Positions 1 to 9,049 of a stretch of 64,000 nt of DNA are shown in pieces. The notes below the pieces were generated by a model. The model was given only the letters and a program-made list of their open reading frames with translations. It had not been told where the DNA came from and did not search any database. Within the stretch, counting starts at the first letter, position 1, and each line of letters starts with the position of its first letter. The position numbers and the translations under genes are program-made. The DNA is from Synechococcus sp. UW105 (GTDB lineage Bacteria > Cyanobacteriota > Cyanobacteriia > PCC-6307 > Cyanobiaceae): contig NZ_UCNN01000017.1 in NCBI RefSeq assembly GCF_900473935.1, positions 54,723 to 118,722 of the forward strand. Direction: 5' to 3'.

Positions 1-26
1 AGTCACCACCAAACCAATTCGTTTCC

Positions 27-54
27 AAGCCCGGTCAATGACCGGGCTTTTTTT
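27..54 (+). terminator. Intrinsic terminator of an upstream gene
   Basis: A perfect 10-bp stem (AAGCCCGGTC / GACCGGGCTT) with a 3-base loop runs into a T tract. It should end a plus-strand transcript whose gene lies left of the window. It ends only 6 bases before the first possible ftsW ATG, which makes that ATG doubtful as a start. Confidence 0.85.
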
Positions 55-60
55 GCTTCC

Positions 61-1386
61 ATGCCTTGGCAAACACGGTTTAAAACGGCTGAATGGACTG
101 AATCAGATCCTGAGTCTTTGTCCCGCAAAAGCTTGAACTCCCGACGGAGGGCTTCCTCGCGACAGGCTCGGATCAGCGCCGCAGCAGATGCGGTGCCAAA
201 GGCCAGCAGCATCTGGTCCCGCATGCTGCCCCTTGACTGGTCTCTCTGGCCTGCCGAAGCGCGCCTGCTACTGACTCTCACGCTGATCTGGAGCGTTGCA
301 GGACTTCTCATCCTGGGTTCTGCCAGTTGGTGGGTTGCCAGTCGTGAGATGGGAGAAGGGGCCTATTACCTCAAAAGACAAGTGATCTGGATGGTCGCAA
401 GCTGGGGCCTCCTCAGTCTTGCTGTCAGCACCGACCTACGACGTTGGATGAAAGTGGCCGGCCCAGCTCTGTGGATCGGCTGTCTACTGGTGGCCGCCAC
501 GCTTCTTTTTGGGGACCCAGTCAATGGCGCTAGCCGCTGGCTACCGATCGGTCCGATGCAGATTCAGCCATCCGAGCTGGTGAAACCCTTCGTGGTACTA
601 CAGGCAGCCAACTTATTTGCGCACTGGAAACGCAGTGCTGTGGATCAGAAGTTGCTCTGGCTAGGCAGCTTCGGGGCTCTGATACTGCTGATTCTCAAAC
701 AACCGAATCTGAGTACAGCGGCTCTGACGGGACTCCTGCTCTGGCTCATGGCTTTTTCTGCCGGCCTTCGTCTTCGCAGCCTCTTTGGAACAGCACTGGT
801 CGGCGCTGCACTCGGGGTCAGCAGCATCATGATCAACGAATACCAGCGGCTGAGGGTGGTCTCCTTCCTCAACCCGTGGCAAGACCCCCAGGGCGATGGT
901 TACCAACTGGTCCAGAGCCTTCTGGCGATCGGTTCCGGAGGCATTGTCGGCCAAGGCTTCGGACTGTCCACCCAGAAACTGCAGTACCTGCCCATTCAGA
1001 GCACCGATTTCATCTTCGCTGTCTATGCCGAAGAATTCGGATTCATCGGATCAGTCATGCTGCTGCTGTTCTTGATGCTGGTGGCATTTCTTGGGCTGCG
1101 CGTTGCCCTGCGTTGCCGCAGCAATCAGACGAGACTCACCGCCATTGGCTGCACCACCCTCTTGATCGGCCAATCCTTGATGAATCTTGCCGTTGCTTCT
1201 GGTGCCATGCCGACAACGGGGCTGCCATTACCGATGGTGAGTTACGGCGGCAACTCTCTGCTCTCCAGCCTTCTGGTGGCAGGCCTTCTGATCCGCTGTT
1301 CGCTTGAATCCACCAGTCTCGTGGGAGGACGCCGACCGAGGCGAGCCAACGAGCGCTCCAATCAGCACCTGGCGCCAAGTCGATAG
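61..1386 (+). CDS. ftsW: Cell division lipid II polymerase FtsW (SEDS family)
   Basis: FtsW belongs to the FtsW/RodA/SpoVE (SEDS) family, integral membrane glycosyltransferases that polymerise lipid II at the division septum with a partner class B PBP. The protein has about ten hydrophobic segments between residues 75 and 410, and the conserved C-terminal block GLPLPMVSYGGNSLL. The first 60 or so residues are polar and Arg/Ser-rich, probably a cytoplasmic tail. The start is uncertain: the ATG at 61 lies 6 bases after a terminator and has no ribosome site, whereas in-frame alternatives are TTG 118, GTG 193 and ATG 223 (MLPLDWSLWP), the last just before the first membrane segment. The gene is followed by ccdA and ccs1 on the same strand. 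Confidence 0.93.
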   Translation: MPWQTRFKTAEWTESDPESLSRKSLNSRRRASSRQARISAAADAVPKASSIWSRMLPLDWSLWPAEARLLLTLTLIWSVAGLLILGSASWWVASREMGEGAYYLKRQVIWMVASWGLLSLAVSTDLRRWMKVAGPALWIGCLLVAATLLFGDPVNGASRWLPIGPMQIQPSELVKPFVVLQAANLFAHWKRSAVDQKLLWLGSFGALILLILKQPNLSTAALTGLLLWLMAFSAGLRLRSLFGTALVGAALGVSSIMINEYQRLRVVSFLNPWQDPQGDGYQLVQSLLAIGSGGIVGQGFGLSTQKLQYLPIQSTDFIFAVYAEEFGFIGSVMLLLFLMLVAFLGLRVALRCRSNQTRLTAIGCTTLLIGQSLMNLAVASGAMPTTGLPLPMVSYGGNSLLSSLLVAGLLIRCSLESTSLVGGRRPRRANERSNQHLAPSR

Positions 1387-1427
1387 GGTGATCCATCAAG
1401 CGCACTCCGGATGCTCCGGCAGCGACC

Positions 1428-2162
1428 ATTCACGTTTCCCTCCTGGCGATTGCTTCCCTGGATCTGTCGGATCTGGCGCGCAGCAGTGAGCAGCTGCTCA
1501 CCCAGGCGCTCAATCAGCCCGGTCCCCTCACCATCGGGCTTGTCTTTGCGGGCGGTGCTCTCACCAGCCTGGGGCCTTGTTCGCTCTCCTTGCTTCCGGT
1601 GACCCTTGCCTATCTTGCTGGCTTCAAGGGCCAGCAGCCAGGCTGGCAACGCAGCCTGCTGTTTTGCTCGGGCATCGTGGGTGCCTTGGTCGTGCTGGGC
1701 AGCCTCAGCGGACTTGTGGGCCGCATCTATGGCCAGGTACCGGATGTGGTGCCAAGCCTCGTCGGCCTGCTGGCGGTGGTGATGGGACTCAATTTGCTTG
1801 GCCTGGTGCGGCTCCCCCTTCCTTCAGGCCCGGATCCAATGCGCTGGACTGAGCGAGTGCCAGCCCCCCTGGCACCGATCGCAGCCGGACTCGCCTTCGG
1901 CTTAGCAGCGTCGCCCTGTACAACGCCTGTGCTGGCGGTGTTGCTGGGCTGGATTGCCACAAGCGGCAGACCACTCGTGGGCGTGCTGCTCCTCACAAGC
2001 TTCGGGGTCGGCCAAGTGCTGCCCTTGCTGGTCGCCGGCAGTGCTGCCGCCAGTGTGCCCAAGCTGCTGGCATTGAGACCGATCGGCCGATGGGTTCCAC
2101 CCATCAGTGGTGTGGTGTTGATCTGCACTGGCATGCTCACCCTTCTGGCCCGCTGGAGCTGA
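1428..2162 (+). CDS. ccdA: Thylakoid/membrane thiol transporter CcdA (cytochrome c biogenesis, DsbD family)
   Basis: CcdA passes reducing equivalents across the membrane to keep apocytochrome c thiols reduced, in the system II pathway with Ccs1/CcsA. Six hydrophobic segments are visible and both family cysteines are present, in SLGPCSLSLLP of the first segment and in AASPCTTPVL of the fourth. The frame is open from 1392, but no ATG, GTG or TTG occurs in frame before TTG 1590, and starting there would cut off the first catalytic cysteine. Protein-like sequence (SLLAIASLDLSDLARSSEQL) begins near 1437, so I place the start at the ATT at 1428; CTG 1443 is another option, and a sequence error is possible. 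Four bases separate it from ccs1, its pathway partner. Confidence 0.85.
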   Translation: MHVSLLAIASLDLSDLARSSEQLLTQALNQPGPLTIGLVFAGGALTSLGPCSLSLLPVTLAYLAGFKGQQPGWQRSLLFCSGIVGALVVLGSLSGLVGRIYGQVPDVVPSLVGLLAVVMGLNLLGLVRLPLPSGPDPMRWTERVPAPLAPIAAGLAFGLAASPCTTPVLAVLLGWIATSGRPLVGVLLLTSFGVGQVLPLLVAGSAAASVPKLLALRPIGRWVPPISGVVLICTGMLTLLARWS

Positions 2163-2165
2163 TCG

Positions 2166-3461
2166 ATGACACCGCTCCGACGCCTCGCAGCCCTGCTCTC
2201 CGACCTGCGGCTGGCCATCCTTCTCCTTTTGCTCATTGCCAGCGCTAGCGCCATCGGCACCATCCTTCCCCAGGGGGAAGACCCTGCTCTCTATCTGGAG
2301 CGATTCAATGCCGACCCTTGGCTGGGAGTGATCAACGGCGAGCGCATGCTGCAATTGCAGCTGGATCATGTCTATTCGAGTGGTTGGTTCCTAGGCCTCC
2401 TTGGCTGGCTCGGTGTGGCGCTCATGCTCTGCAGCTGGCGGCGTCAATGGCCTGCACTGCAATCCGCCCTGCGCTGGATCGACTACCGCGAACCCCGACA
2501 ACTCAGCAAAATGGCGCTCGCCGAAACGGTGAGCAGCCCTGATCCGAAGAAGGGGATCACCAATCTGGCGACCAGCTTGCGAGCGCAGGGATGGCAGGTT
2601 CAGGAACAGCAAGGTCGGCTGGCAGCCCGGCGTGGGGTGGTGGGCCGCGTAGGGCCTCTCCTGGTGCATACCGGGATGGTCCTGCTGATGCTCGGGGCGG
2701 CCTGGGGGTCCCTCGGAGGCAATCGACTGGAACGGTTTCTGGCGCCAGGCCGCAGCCTTGACCTTCTCGACAGGTCCGGTAACAGCCAGCTCACGCTCAG
2801 GCTCGATCAATTCACGATTGAACGTGACCCGGCGGGACGAACCGAACAGTTTCGTTCGCAACTCTCGCTTCAACCCCCAGGGGATCAGGAGGCGGTTTTC
2901 AAAGAAATCAGTGTCAATCACCCGCTGCGATATCGCGGCATGACCGTTTATCAAGCGGATTGGTCCCTCGCCACAATCACAGTTCAGCTGGGCCGAAGCC
3001 CCCTGCTGCAACTGCCGCTCCAGAACTTCCCTGAGCTCGGAGACCAGCTCTGGGGCCTTGTCCTACCAACCCGCCCCGATGGGAGCGAACCTGTGCTCCT
3101 GACCTTAGGGAGCGAAGCCGGGCCGGTTCAGGTGTTCGGGGAGGGCGGCGAGCTGATCACCAACCTGCGCCCAGGTGGTTCCTCCGTCGAAGTCAATGGC
3201 CTGCCCTTGAGGGTGGTCGAGGTGATGCCCGCGAGCGGACTTTTGCTGAAGCGCGACCCTGGGGTGCCTCTGGTTTACTCCGGCTTCGCCATCACCCTTC
3301 TGGGGGGGGGGCTGAGCCTGGTAGCCACCCGTCAACTTTGGGCCGTGGAAGACCCCAAGCATCAGAAATTACATATCGCCGGACTTTGCAACCGCAATCT
3401 GAGCGGCTTTGCGCAGGAGTTCCCCACTTTGCTTAGCAGGGCTGACGAAATCCGTGCGTGA
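2166..3461 (+). CDS. ccs1: Cytochrome c biogenesis protein Ccs1 (ResB family)
   Basis: Ccs1 (ResB) forms with CcsA the system II synthase that delivers heme and attaches it to apocytochromes c on the p-side of the thylakoid or cytoplasmic membrane. The protein has N-terminal membrane segments around residues 15-35 and 75-95, a third near 165-185, a long soluble lumenal domain, and a last segment near 375-395, the usual ResB layout. The block [12 protein letters not shown] is typical of the family. It starts four bases after ccdA, so the two are probably co-transcribed. Its 3' end overlaps the convergent queF gene by 29 bases. ccsA is not in this window. Confidence 0.92.
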   Translation: MTPLRRLAALLSDLRLAILLLLLIASASAIGTILPQGEDPALYLERFNADPWLGVINGERMLQLQLDHVYSSGWFLGLLGWLGVALMLCSWRRQWPALQSALRWIDYREPRQLSKMALAETVSSPDPKKGITNLATSLRAQGWQVQEQQGRLAARRGVVGRVGPLLVHTGMVLLMLGAAWGSLGGNRLERFLAPGRSLDLLDRSGNSQLTLRLDQFTIERDPAGRTEQFRSQLSLQPPGDQEAVFKEISVNHPLRYRGMTVYQADWSLATITVQLGRSPLLQLPLQNFPELGDQLWGLVLPTRPDGSEPVLLTLGSEAGPVQVFGEGGELITNLRPGGSSVEVNGLPLRVVEVMPASGLLLKRDPGVPLVYSGFAITLLGGGLSLVATRQLWAVEDPKHQKLHIAGLCNRNLSGFAQEFPTLLSRADEIRA

Positions 3462-3843
3462 CACGCACAACCGTGTGCACATTGCCTCTGGGATTGAAAT
3501 CGGCTTCGAGCTGCATCCACACCGGCTCACAGGCCACCACAAGATCATCCAGGATCCGATTGGCTACTTCCTCATGGGAAATCGTCCGGTTGCGGTAACT
3601 ATTGATATAGAGCTTGATCGCCTTGAGCTCAACCACTTTCGGCCCCGGTTGATAGAGCAACCGGAGCACAGCGAAATCGGGATACCCCGAAAACGGACAC
3701 AGGCAGGTGAACTCTGGCAGTTCGATCGAGACCTCGTAGGGCCGTCCTGGGCGAGGGTTCTCAAAGCAGATCAGTTCTGCATCGGCAATCGACCTCTCCC
3801 CATATAGAGGCGTGCGCGTGGCATCAGGGGCGACTTCGCTCAC
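3433..3843 (-). CDS. queF: NADPH-dependent 7-cyano-7-deazaguanine reductase QueF
   Basis: QueF reduces preQ0 to preQ1 in queuosine biosynthesis, a nitrile reduction related to the GTP cyclohydrolase I fold. At 136 residues it is the short unimodular type. The catalytic cysteine and nearby Asp are in [14 protein letters not shown], and the substrate-binding block [14 protein letters not shown] with the following E (SHEEVAN) is present. The start codon is GTG. The gene is convergent with ccs1 and overlaps its end by 29 bases. Confidence 0.95.
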   Translation of the reverse strand: MSEVAPDATRTPLYGERSIADAELICFENPRPGRPYEVSIELPEFTCLCPFSGYPDFAVLRLLYQPGPKVVELKAIKLYINSYRNRTISHEEVANRILDDLVVACEPVWMQLEADFNPRGNVHTVVRVTHGFRQPC

Positions 3844-4119
3844 AGGTCGGCAACAGACAAGTCGAACACTAAGGCTCAGGGCAAGCCCACCGCCACCACA
3901 TTCCTTCAGGAAATATCCATGAAGGAATGATCAAATGTTCACCATGAACAGCGGCATCTCGATAAAATGATAATGAAGGACAAAACGTTGAGCTCCAGCG
4001 GTGCTTTGCACCGACCCACCAGCAGGAAGTAGCCAGTCCGCAAGGCGAAGCAACGCTCCTTCTATCGAAGCGGACCCGGCCAAAGCCGGGACAAGGTTCA
4101 TCCCTTCGAGTTGCCCACC

Positions 4120-4338
4120 ATGACCATTCAACTGCGCACCTATCGCGGGATCCAGTACGACCCCAGCAAGCACGAACAGGCCAGCAGAGCCAAGGTTGAT
4201 CACACCTACCGTGGCCTGCACTACGAAGCTCCTCTGCGACACGACGCTGCAGCGCCCGATCCACACGTAGAGCTCCATTACCGAGGCAGCGTGTATCACC
4301 ATCGCCGCCAAGAGGCCCAGAGCAGCTTGGACTCCTGA
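4120..4338 (+). CDS. DUF4278 family small protein
   Basis: A 72-residue protein with three copies of the Y-R-G-x-x-Y signature (TYRGIQYD, TYRGLHYE, HYRGSVYH), which is the mark of the cyanobacterial DUF4278 family. The function is not known. I chose ATG 4120 (MTIQLRTYRG) over the TTG at 4111. The 276 bases between queF and this gene hold no convincing ORF; a short hairpin (CCCGGC / GCCGGG, about 4073-4088) lies in the leader. Long minus-strand frames opposite this gene look like shadows. Confidence 0.7.
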   Translation: MTIQLRTYRGIQYDPSKHEQASRAKVDHTYRGLHYEAPLRHDAAAPDPHVELHYRGSVYHHRRQEAQSSLDS

Positions 4339-4466
4339 ATCAGTAGCAGCCAGCACAATCCTCTCTCCGAGGCTGAGTCCTAATGGGCGAAACCTCAGAG
4401 AGACCTTTTCAATTCATCCTGCAATATCTTCCGGTGCAGGCTCTACCGAAAGCAGGCCTTTTCTGA

Positions 4467-4841
<375 letters not shown>

Positions 4842-4867
4842 CGACAGGTCCACCCGCTCGGATGACT

Positions 4868-5728
4868 TCATTCAGCCTTCGCCAGGGTGGTAGTCACCAC
4901 TCTGGCGATGTCTGTGTCATCGACCTCGGTCACAGCTTGACCCTTGCGTGAACCAGACAACCAGACCAGATCCGGGCGCCCGGCGCGCAACCAGAGCAGA
5001 TATTCGTGATTGCCGGCCGGTCCGGTAATGGGCGAGCCAACGAGTCCGTAAGCCTGCCAAGCGAGACCAGATGCAGCCTGAATCACTCCACGCAAAGCAT
5101 CGCGATGGGCCCCAGGATCTCTGACGACTCCTCCCTTCCCCACCCGTTCACGACCCACTTCAAACTGGGGTTTCACCAGCAGCACGGCTTCCGCTTCCGA
5201 AGGGGCAAGCAAGGCCTGAATCGCTGGCATCACCAGACCTAGCGAAATGAAAGAGACATCCGCTACCGCAAAGTCGGGGCGGGGATCATCAGGTCCATAC
5301 ATCTCTTCGGGGGTGAGCCTGCGCAGATTGGTGCGTTCTCGCAGCACCACCCTGGGGTCGGTGCGCAGGCTCCAGGCCGTCTGGCCATAGCCCACATCAA
5401 TTCCATAGACCCGACGCGCACCGTGCTGCAAAAGGCAATCGGTGAATCCACCGGTAGAGATCCCACCATCCAGACAAACGCGACCCTCAACTGTCAGAGG
5501 AAACACCTCGAGCCCCTTCAGCAATTTCTCTCCTCCACGGGAGACAAAACGTGGGGGTTGCTCCACAGTCACCGTGAGATCCATGGCCACCTGCTGGCCA
5601 GGCTTATCCAGCAGCAGCCCGCTTCCATCACGAACCTTGCCAGCACGAATCAACAGCTGAGCCTGCTGCCTGGTTGGCACCAGGCCCAGCGTCAGCAAAT
5701 GCTGGTCCAAACGGGTCTTGTGTGCCAT
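4868..5728 (-). CDS. tlyA: TlyA-type rRNA 2'-O-methyltransferase
   Basis: TlyA proteins methylate ribose at C1920 of 23S rRNA (and C1409 of 16S in some species); they were once called hemolysins. An N-terminal S4 RNA-binding domain spans about residues 1-60 (KTRLDQHLLTLGL...LLIRAGKV), followed by SRGGEKL and a FtsJ-like methyltransferase domain with the SAM-binding block CLDGGISTGGFTDCLL. I start it at MAHKTRLDQHL; the upstream in-frame ATG at 5761 would add 11 residues not typical of the family. It is convergent with glnB. Confidence 0.9.
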   Translation of the reverse strand: MAHKTRLDQHLLTLGLVPTRQQAQLLIRAGKVRDGSGLLLDKPGQQVAMDLTVTVEQPPRFVSRGGEKLLKGLEVFPLTVEGRVCLDGGISTGGFTDCLLQHGARRVYGIDVGYGQTAWSLRTDPRVVLRERTNLRRLTPEEMYGPDDPRPDFAVADVSFISLGLVMPAIQALLAPSEAEAVLLVKPQFEVGRERVGKGGVVRDPGAHRDALRGVIQAASGLAWQAYGLVGSPITGPAGNHEYLLWLRAGRPDLVWLSGSRKGQAVTEVDDTDIARVVTTTLAKAE

Positions 5729-5827
5729 TTCGTCATAAAAGCAGAGGGGAAAACCGAACAAATCCGGGGGGTAAGTCCAAAGCCTGGATGACCTCCGGGA
5801 AGATCAACCCAATCCGCCCATCGGGAC

Positions 5828-6091
5828 GTGTCAGCTAGTCAGCCTCCCCGCAGCCATCGCCACGGCCGAAACCGGGCTGAACGCGTTCTCAGCGCCGTCT
5901 CCCCAGCTCCAAAGCACGATGTGTTCGAACTGCTGCACCCCGGTAGTTTCGTGACCCTCGATAACCATCCCTCAGACCTTCCTCCCTTTCAGGTCATCCA
6001 CTGCCGTGGCGGTCGTTGCCTAGTGCGGCAGCAGGCCTGGGGCCAGCATGTGCAGTGGGAAGTGGAGCACCAGCGGCTGCATTCAGCCTGA
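5828..6091 (+). CDS. Conserved hypothetical protein, 87 residues
   Basis: A GTG-started frame immediately upstream of purB. The N-terminus is basic (RSHRHGRNRAERVL) and the second half reads like a compact beta-rich domain (FVTLDNHPSDLPPFQVIHCRGGRCLVRQQAWG). I do not recognise a family beyond the impression that it is a picocyanobacterial hypothetical. No better frame covers the stretch. Confidence 0.5.
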   Translation: MSASQPPRSHRHGRNRAERVLSAVSPAPKHDVFELLHPGSFVTLDNHPSDLPPFQVIHCRGGRCLVRQQAWGQHVQWEVEHQRLHSA

Positions 6092-6134
6092 AGGCAGGGC
6101 CATACATTGGTGACGTCGTTGCCACGCGCTGGCC

Positions 6135-7430
6135 TTGATCGAGAGATACACCCTGCCCGAAATGGGCAACCTCTGGACTGATAAAGCCAAATACCAGAGC
6201 TGGCTCGACGTTGAAGTGGCCGCTTGTGAAGCGAACTGCAGCCTTGGACGCGTGCCTGAGGACGCGATGGAGGAGATCAGGACCAAGGCCGCCTTCGAGC
6301 CGGAGCGGATCCTCGAGATCGAGGCGGAGGTTCGTCACGATGTGATTGCCTTCCTCACGAATGTGAACGAGCACGTGGGTGATGCAGGACGCTTCATTCA
6401 TGTCGGCATGACCAGCAGCGACGTGCTGGATACCGGCGTTGCCTTGCAGCTCAAGGCATCGGTTGGCTTGCTGCGAAAGGAACTCGCCGATCTGGATCAG
6501 GCGATCGCCAAGCTGGCGATCGCCCACAAGGCCACCGTGATGATCGGTCGCTCCCACGCCATTCATGGCGAACCGATCACCTTTGGTTTCAAACTGGCTG
6601 GCTGGCTAGCGGAGACCCGCCGCAACGCAGAGCGGCTTGAGCGACTTGAGCGTGATGTGGCCGTCGGCCAGATCAGCGGTGCCATGGGCACCTACGCCAA
6701 TACCGACCCTGAAGTGGAGCGCCTGACTTGCGAGCGGCTGGACCTCACCCCAGACACCGCCAGCACTCAGGTGATCTCACGCGATCGCCATGCCGATTAC
6801 GTGCAGACACTCGCACTGGTGGGAGCGTCTCTCGACCGATTCGCCACCGAGATCCGCAACCTGCAACGCACTGACGTGCTTGAGGTGGAGGAGAGCTTCG
6901 CCAAGGGACAGAAAGGCAGTTCAGCCATGCCTCACAAGCGCAATCCGATCCGCAGCGAGCGGATCAGCGGTCTGGCGCGCGTACTGCGCAGCTACGTGGT
7001 GGCAGCACTGGAAAACGTGGCGCTCTGGCATGAACGCGACATCAGCCACAGTTCCACCGAGCGCATGATGCTGCCCGACTGCTCTGTCACCCTTCACTTC
7101 ATGCTGAGAGAGATGACCGCCGTCATCTCCCAACTGGGGGTGTATCCCGACAACATGCGCCGCAATATGAACGTCTACGGCGGCGTGGTGTTTAGCCAGC
7201 GAGTCCTACTTGGATTAGTCGATGCCGGCATGAGCCGTGAGGATGCCTACCGGGTCGTGCAACGCAACGCCCATACGGCCTGGAACACCGACGGTGGTGA
7301 TTTCCGCGGCAATTTAGAAGCCGACCCCGATGTGACCAACAAGCTCAATCCCGAACAACTGGCGGCCTGCTTCAGCACCGATCTACACCAGGCCAACCTA
7401 GGGGTGATCTGGTCACGCCTGGGGCTCTGA
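6135..7430 (+). CDS. purB: Adenylosuccinate lyase
   Basis: PurB catalyses two fumarate-releasing steps of purine synthesis: SAICAR to AICAR and adenylosuccinate to AMP. The 431 residues fit the family. The TSSDVLDT block holds a catalytic residue region, and the fumarase/aspartase superfamily signature SSAMPHKRNPI is intact on the flexible loop. The TTG start at 6135 gives MIERYTLPEMGNLW, the usual cyanobacterial N-terminus, so I accept it even though no ATG is available. Confidence 0.96.
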   Translation: MIERYTLPEMGNLWTDKAKYQSWLDVEVAACEANCSLGRVPEDAMEEIRTKAAFEPERILEIEAEVRHDVIAFLTNVNEHVGDAGRFIHVGMTSSDVLDTGVALQLKASVGLLRKELADLDQAIAKLAIAHKATVMIGRSHAIHGEPITFGFKLAGWLAETRRNAERLERLERDVAVGQISGAMGTYANTDPEVERLTCERLDLTPDTASTQVISRDRHADYVQTLALVGASLDRFATEIRNLQRTDVLEVEESFAKGQKGSSAMPHKRNPIRSERISGLARVLRSYVVAALENVALWHERDISHSSTERMMLPDCSVTLHFMLREMTAVISQLGVYPDNMRRNMNVYGGVVFSQRVLLGLVDAGMSREDAYRVVQRNAHTAWNTDGGDFRGNLEADPDVTNKLNPEQLAACFSTDLHQANLGVIWSRLGL

Positions 7431-7445
7431 TCACCCGCTCAGCCG

Positions 7446-7547
7446 ATGTTCTGGACCCCCTATGCCGACTGGATTTACGTGGTCGTGAGCCTGTCAGGCT
7501 TAGCGGCTGTGACCTGGCTGGTGCTGCGACCTAGACCAGACAGCTGA
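7446..7547 (+). CDS. Possible 33-residue single-span membrane peptide
   Basis: An ATG frame between purB and fumC encodes 33 residues with one hydrophobic segment (WIYVVVSLSGLAAVTWLVL) followed by a short basic tail. It fits the size of the small membrane subunits common in cyanobacteria, but it matches none I know (not PetL, PetN or PsbM). No clear ribosome site is visible, so this may be chance. Confidence 0.3.
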   Translation: MFWTPYADWIYVVVSLSGLAAVTWLVLRPRPDS

Positions 7548-7639
7548 AGACAGCTGACCAACACCAGAGTCGGTCATCCAAGCCCTGCTGGCAGGATGAA
7601 GACGTGTGCAAGTGCGTCGCAGCGGGGCGAGACGAACTG

Positions 7640-9037
7640 ATGGTGGCAGCGACACGGGTCGAAACCGACAGCATGGGGCCTGTTGAGGTGCCTGCTGAAG
7701 CCCTATGGGGCGCTCAAACCCAACGGTCTCTGCAGAACTTCGACATTGCAGCCGACAGGATGCCAACTGAGCTGATCCATGCCCTGGCAAGGATCAAGCA
7801 GGTGGCAGCCATCGTCAACACCAAACTTGGTGTCCTGGACGAAGCGAAACGCGATTTGATTGTTGACGCTGCTGCCTCCATTGCAGAAGGCCAACACGAC
7901 GATCAATTTCCTCTTCGGGTCTGGCAGACCGGCAGCGGGACCCAGACCAACATGAACCTCAACGAGGTGATCAGCAATCTGGCAGCACGCAGCTCAGGAG
8001 AAGAGCTCGGCAGCCATCAACCAGTCCATCCCAATGACCACGTCAACAAGTCGCAATCGACCAACGACGCCTTCCCAGCAGCGATTCACGTCGCCGCAGC
8101 TGATGGGATCTGCCACCGTCTATTACCTGAACTACAACGGCTGAGCCAAACCTTTGCGGCCAAAGCTGAGGCCTGGGGAAGCATCGTGAAAATCGGCCGC
8201 ACGCACCTCCAGGACGCGGTACCTCTCACCTTGGGGCAAGAGGCCTCCGCATGGCGAGATCAGATCAACACTGCGTCTGTGCGCATCAACGCCAGCCTGA
8301 AGGAAGTGCTGTTGCTGCCGCTCGGGGGCACCGCCGTAGGCACAGGCCTCAATGCCCCCGATGGCTATGCGGACCAAGCCGCCGCGGAATTAGCCCGCCT
8401 GATGGGGTTGCCTTTCAGCTCCGCACCGAACAAATTCGCCGTGATGGCGAGCCATGACGGCCTGGTCAACGCCATGGGGCAACTCCGACTGCTGGCTGTG
8501 AGCCTGCTCAAGATCGCCAACGACATCCGCCTGCTTGCCTGCGGACCCCGCGCCGGCCTGGCGGAACTGCATCTCCCAGAGAACGAGCCCGGGAGCTCGA
8601 TCATGCCTGGCAAGGTGAACCCCACGCAGTGTGAAGCCATGGCGATGGTATGCACCCAGGTGATCGGTCTGGATGCAGCCGTGGCCATGGCAGGCGCCGG
8701 TGGCCATCTACAAATGAACGTCTACAAACCACTGATCGGCTTCAACCTGCTGCAGGCCATCACGTTGCTAACGGATGCCAGCCGCTGCTTCCGGGTCGCG
8801 ATGGTGGAAGGGATCACGCCCAACAACACCCGAATCCAGCGCGACGTTGAGCAGTCGCTGATGCTGGTGACCCCCTTGGCACCGGTGATTGGCTACGACA
8901 AAGCCAGCGCTATCGCTAAATATGCCCATGAACAGGGCTCAAGTTTGCGCGATGCAGCCCTAGAGCTCGGCTATGTCAGCGCCGAAGACTTCGATCGCAT
9001 CGTCGATCCGGCCGCCATGACCATCCCCCACGGCTAA
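7640..9037 (+). CDS. fumC: Class II fumarate hydratase
   Basis: FumC interconverts fumarate and malate in the cyanobacterial TCA pathway as an iron-independent homotetramer. The 465 residues are the family length. Visible signatures are GSGTQTNMNLNEV near residue 100, HPNDHVNKSQSTND, and the superfamily block GSSIMPGKVNP. I start at ATG 7640 (MVAATRVETDSMG), which matches the standard N-terminus; the GTG at 7604 would add 12 unlike residues. Confidence 0.96.
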   Translation: MVAATRVETDSMGPVEVPAEALWGAQTQRSLQNFDIAADRMPTELIHALARIKQVAAIVNTKLGVLDEAKRDLIVDAAASIAEGQHDDQFPLRVWQTGSGTQTNMNLNEVISNLAARSSGEELGSHQPVHPNDHVNKSQSTNDAFPAAIHVAAADGICHRLLPELQRLSQTFAAKAEAWGSIVKIGRTHLQDAVPLTLGQEASAWRDQINTASVRINASLKEVLLLPLGGTAVGTGLNAPDGYADQAAAELARLMGLPFSSAPNKFAVMASHDGLVNAMGQLRLLAVSLLKIANDIRLLACGPRAGLAELHLPENEPGSSIMPGKVNPTQCEAMAMVCTQVIGLDAAVAMAGAGGHLQMNVYKPLIGFNLLQAITLLTDASRCFRVAMVEGITPNNTRIQRDVEQSLMLVTPLAPVIGYDKASAIAKYAHEQGSSLRDAALELGYVSAEDFDRIVDPAAMTIPHG

Positions 9038-9049
9038 GGGGAAAGCTGG

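Noticed and set aside
3931..4356. Minus-strand frame with hydrophobic segments opposite DUF4278
   Set aside because: The plus-strand frame has the repeated YRG signature of a known family; the opposite frame looks like its shadow.
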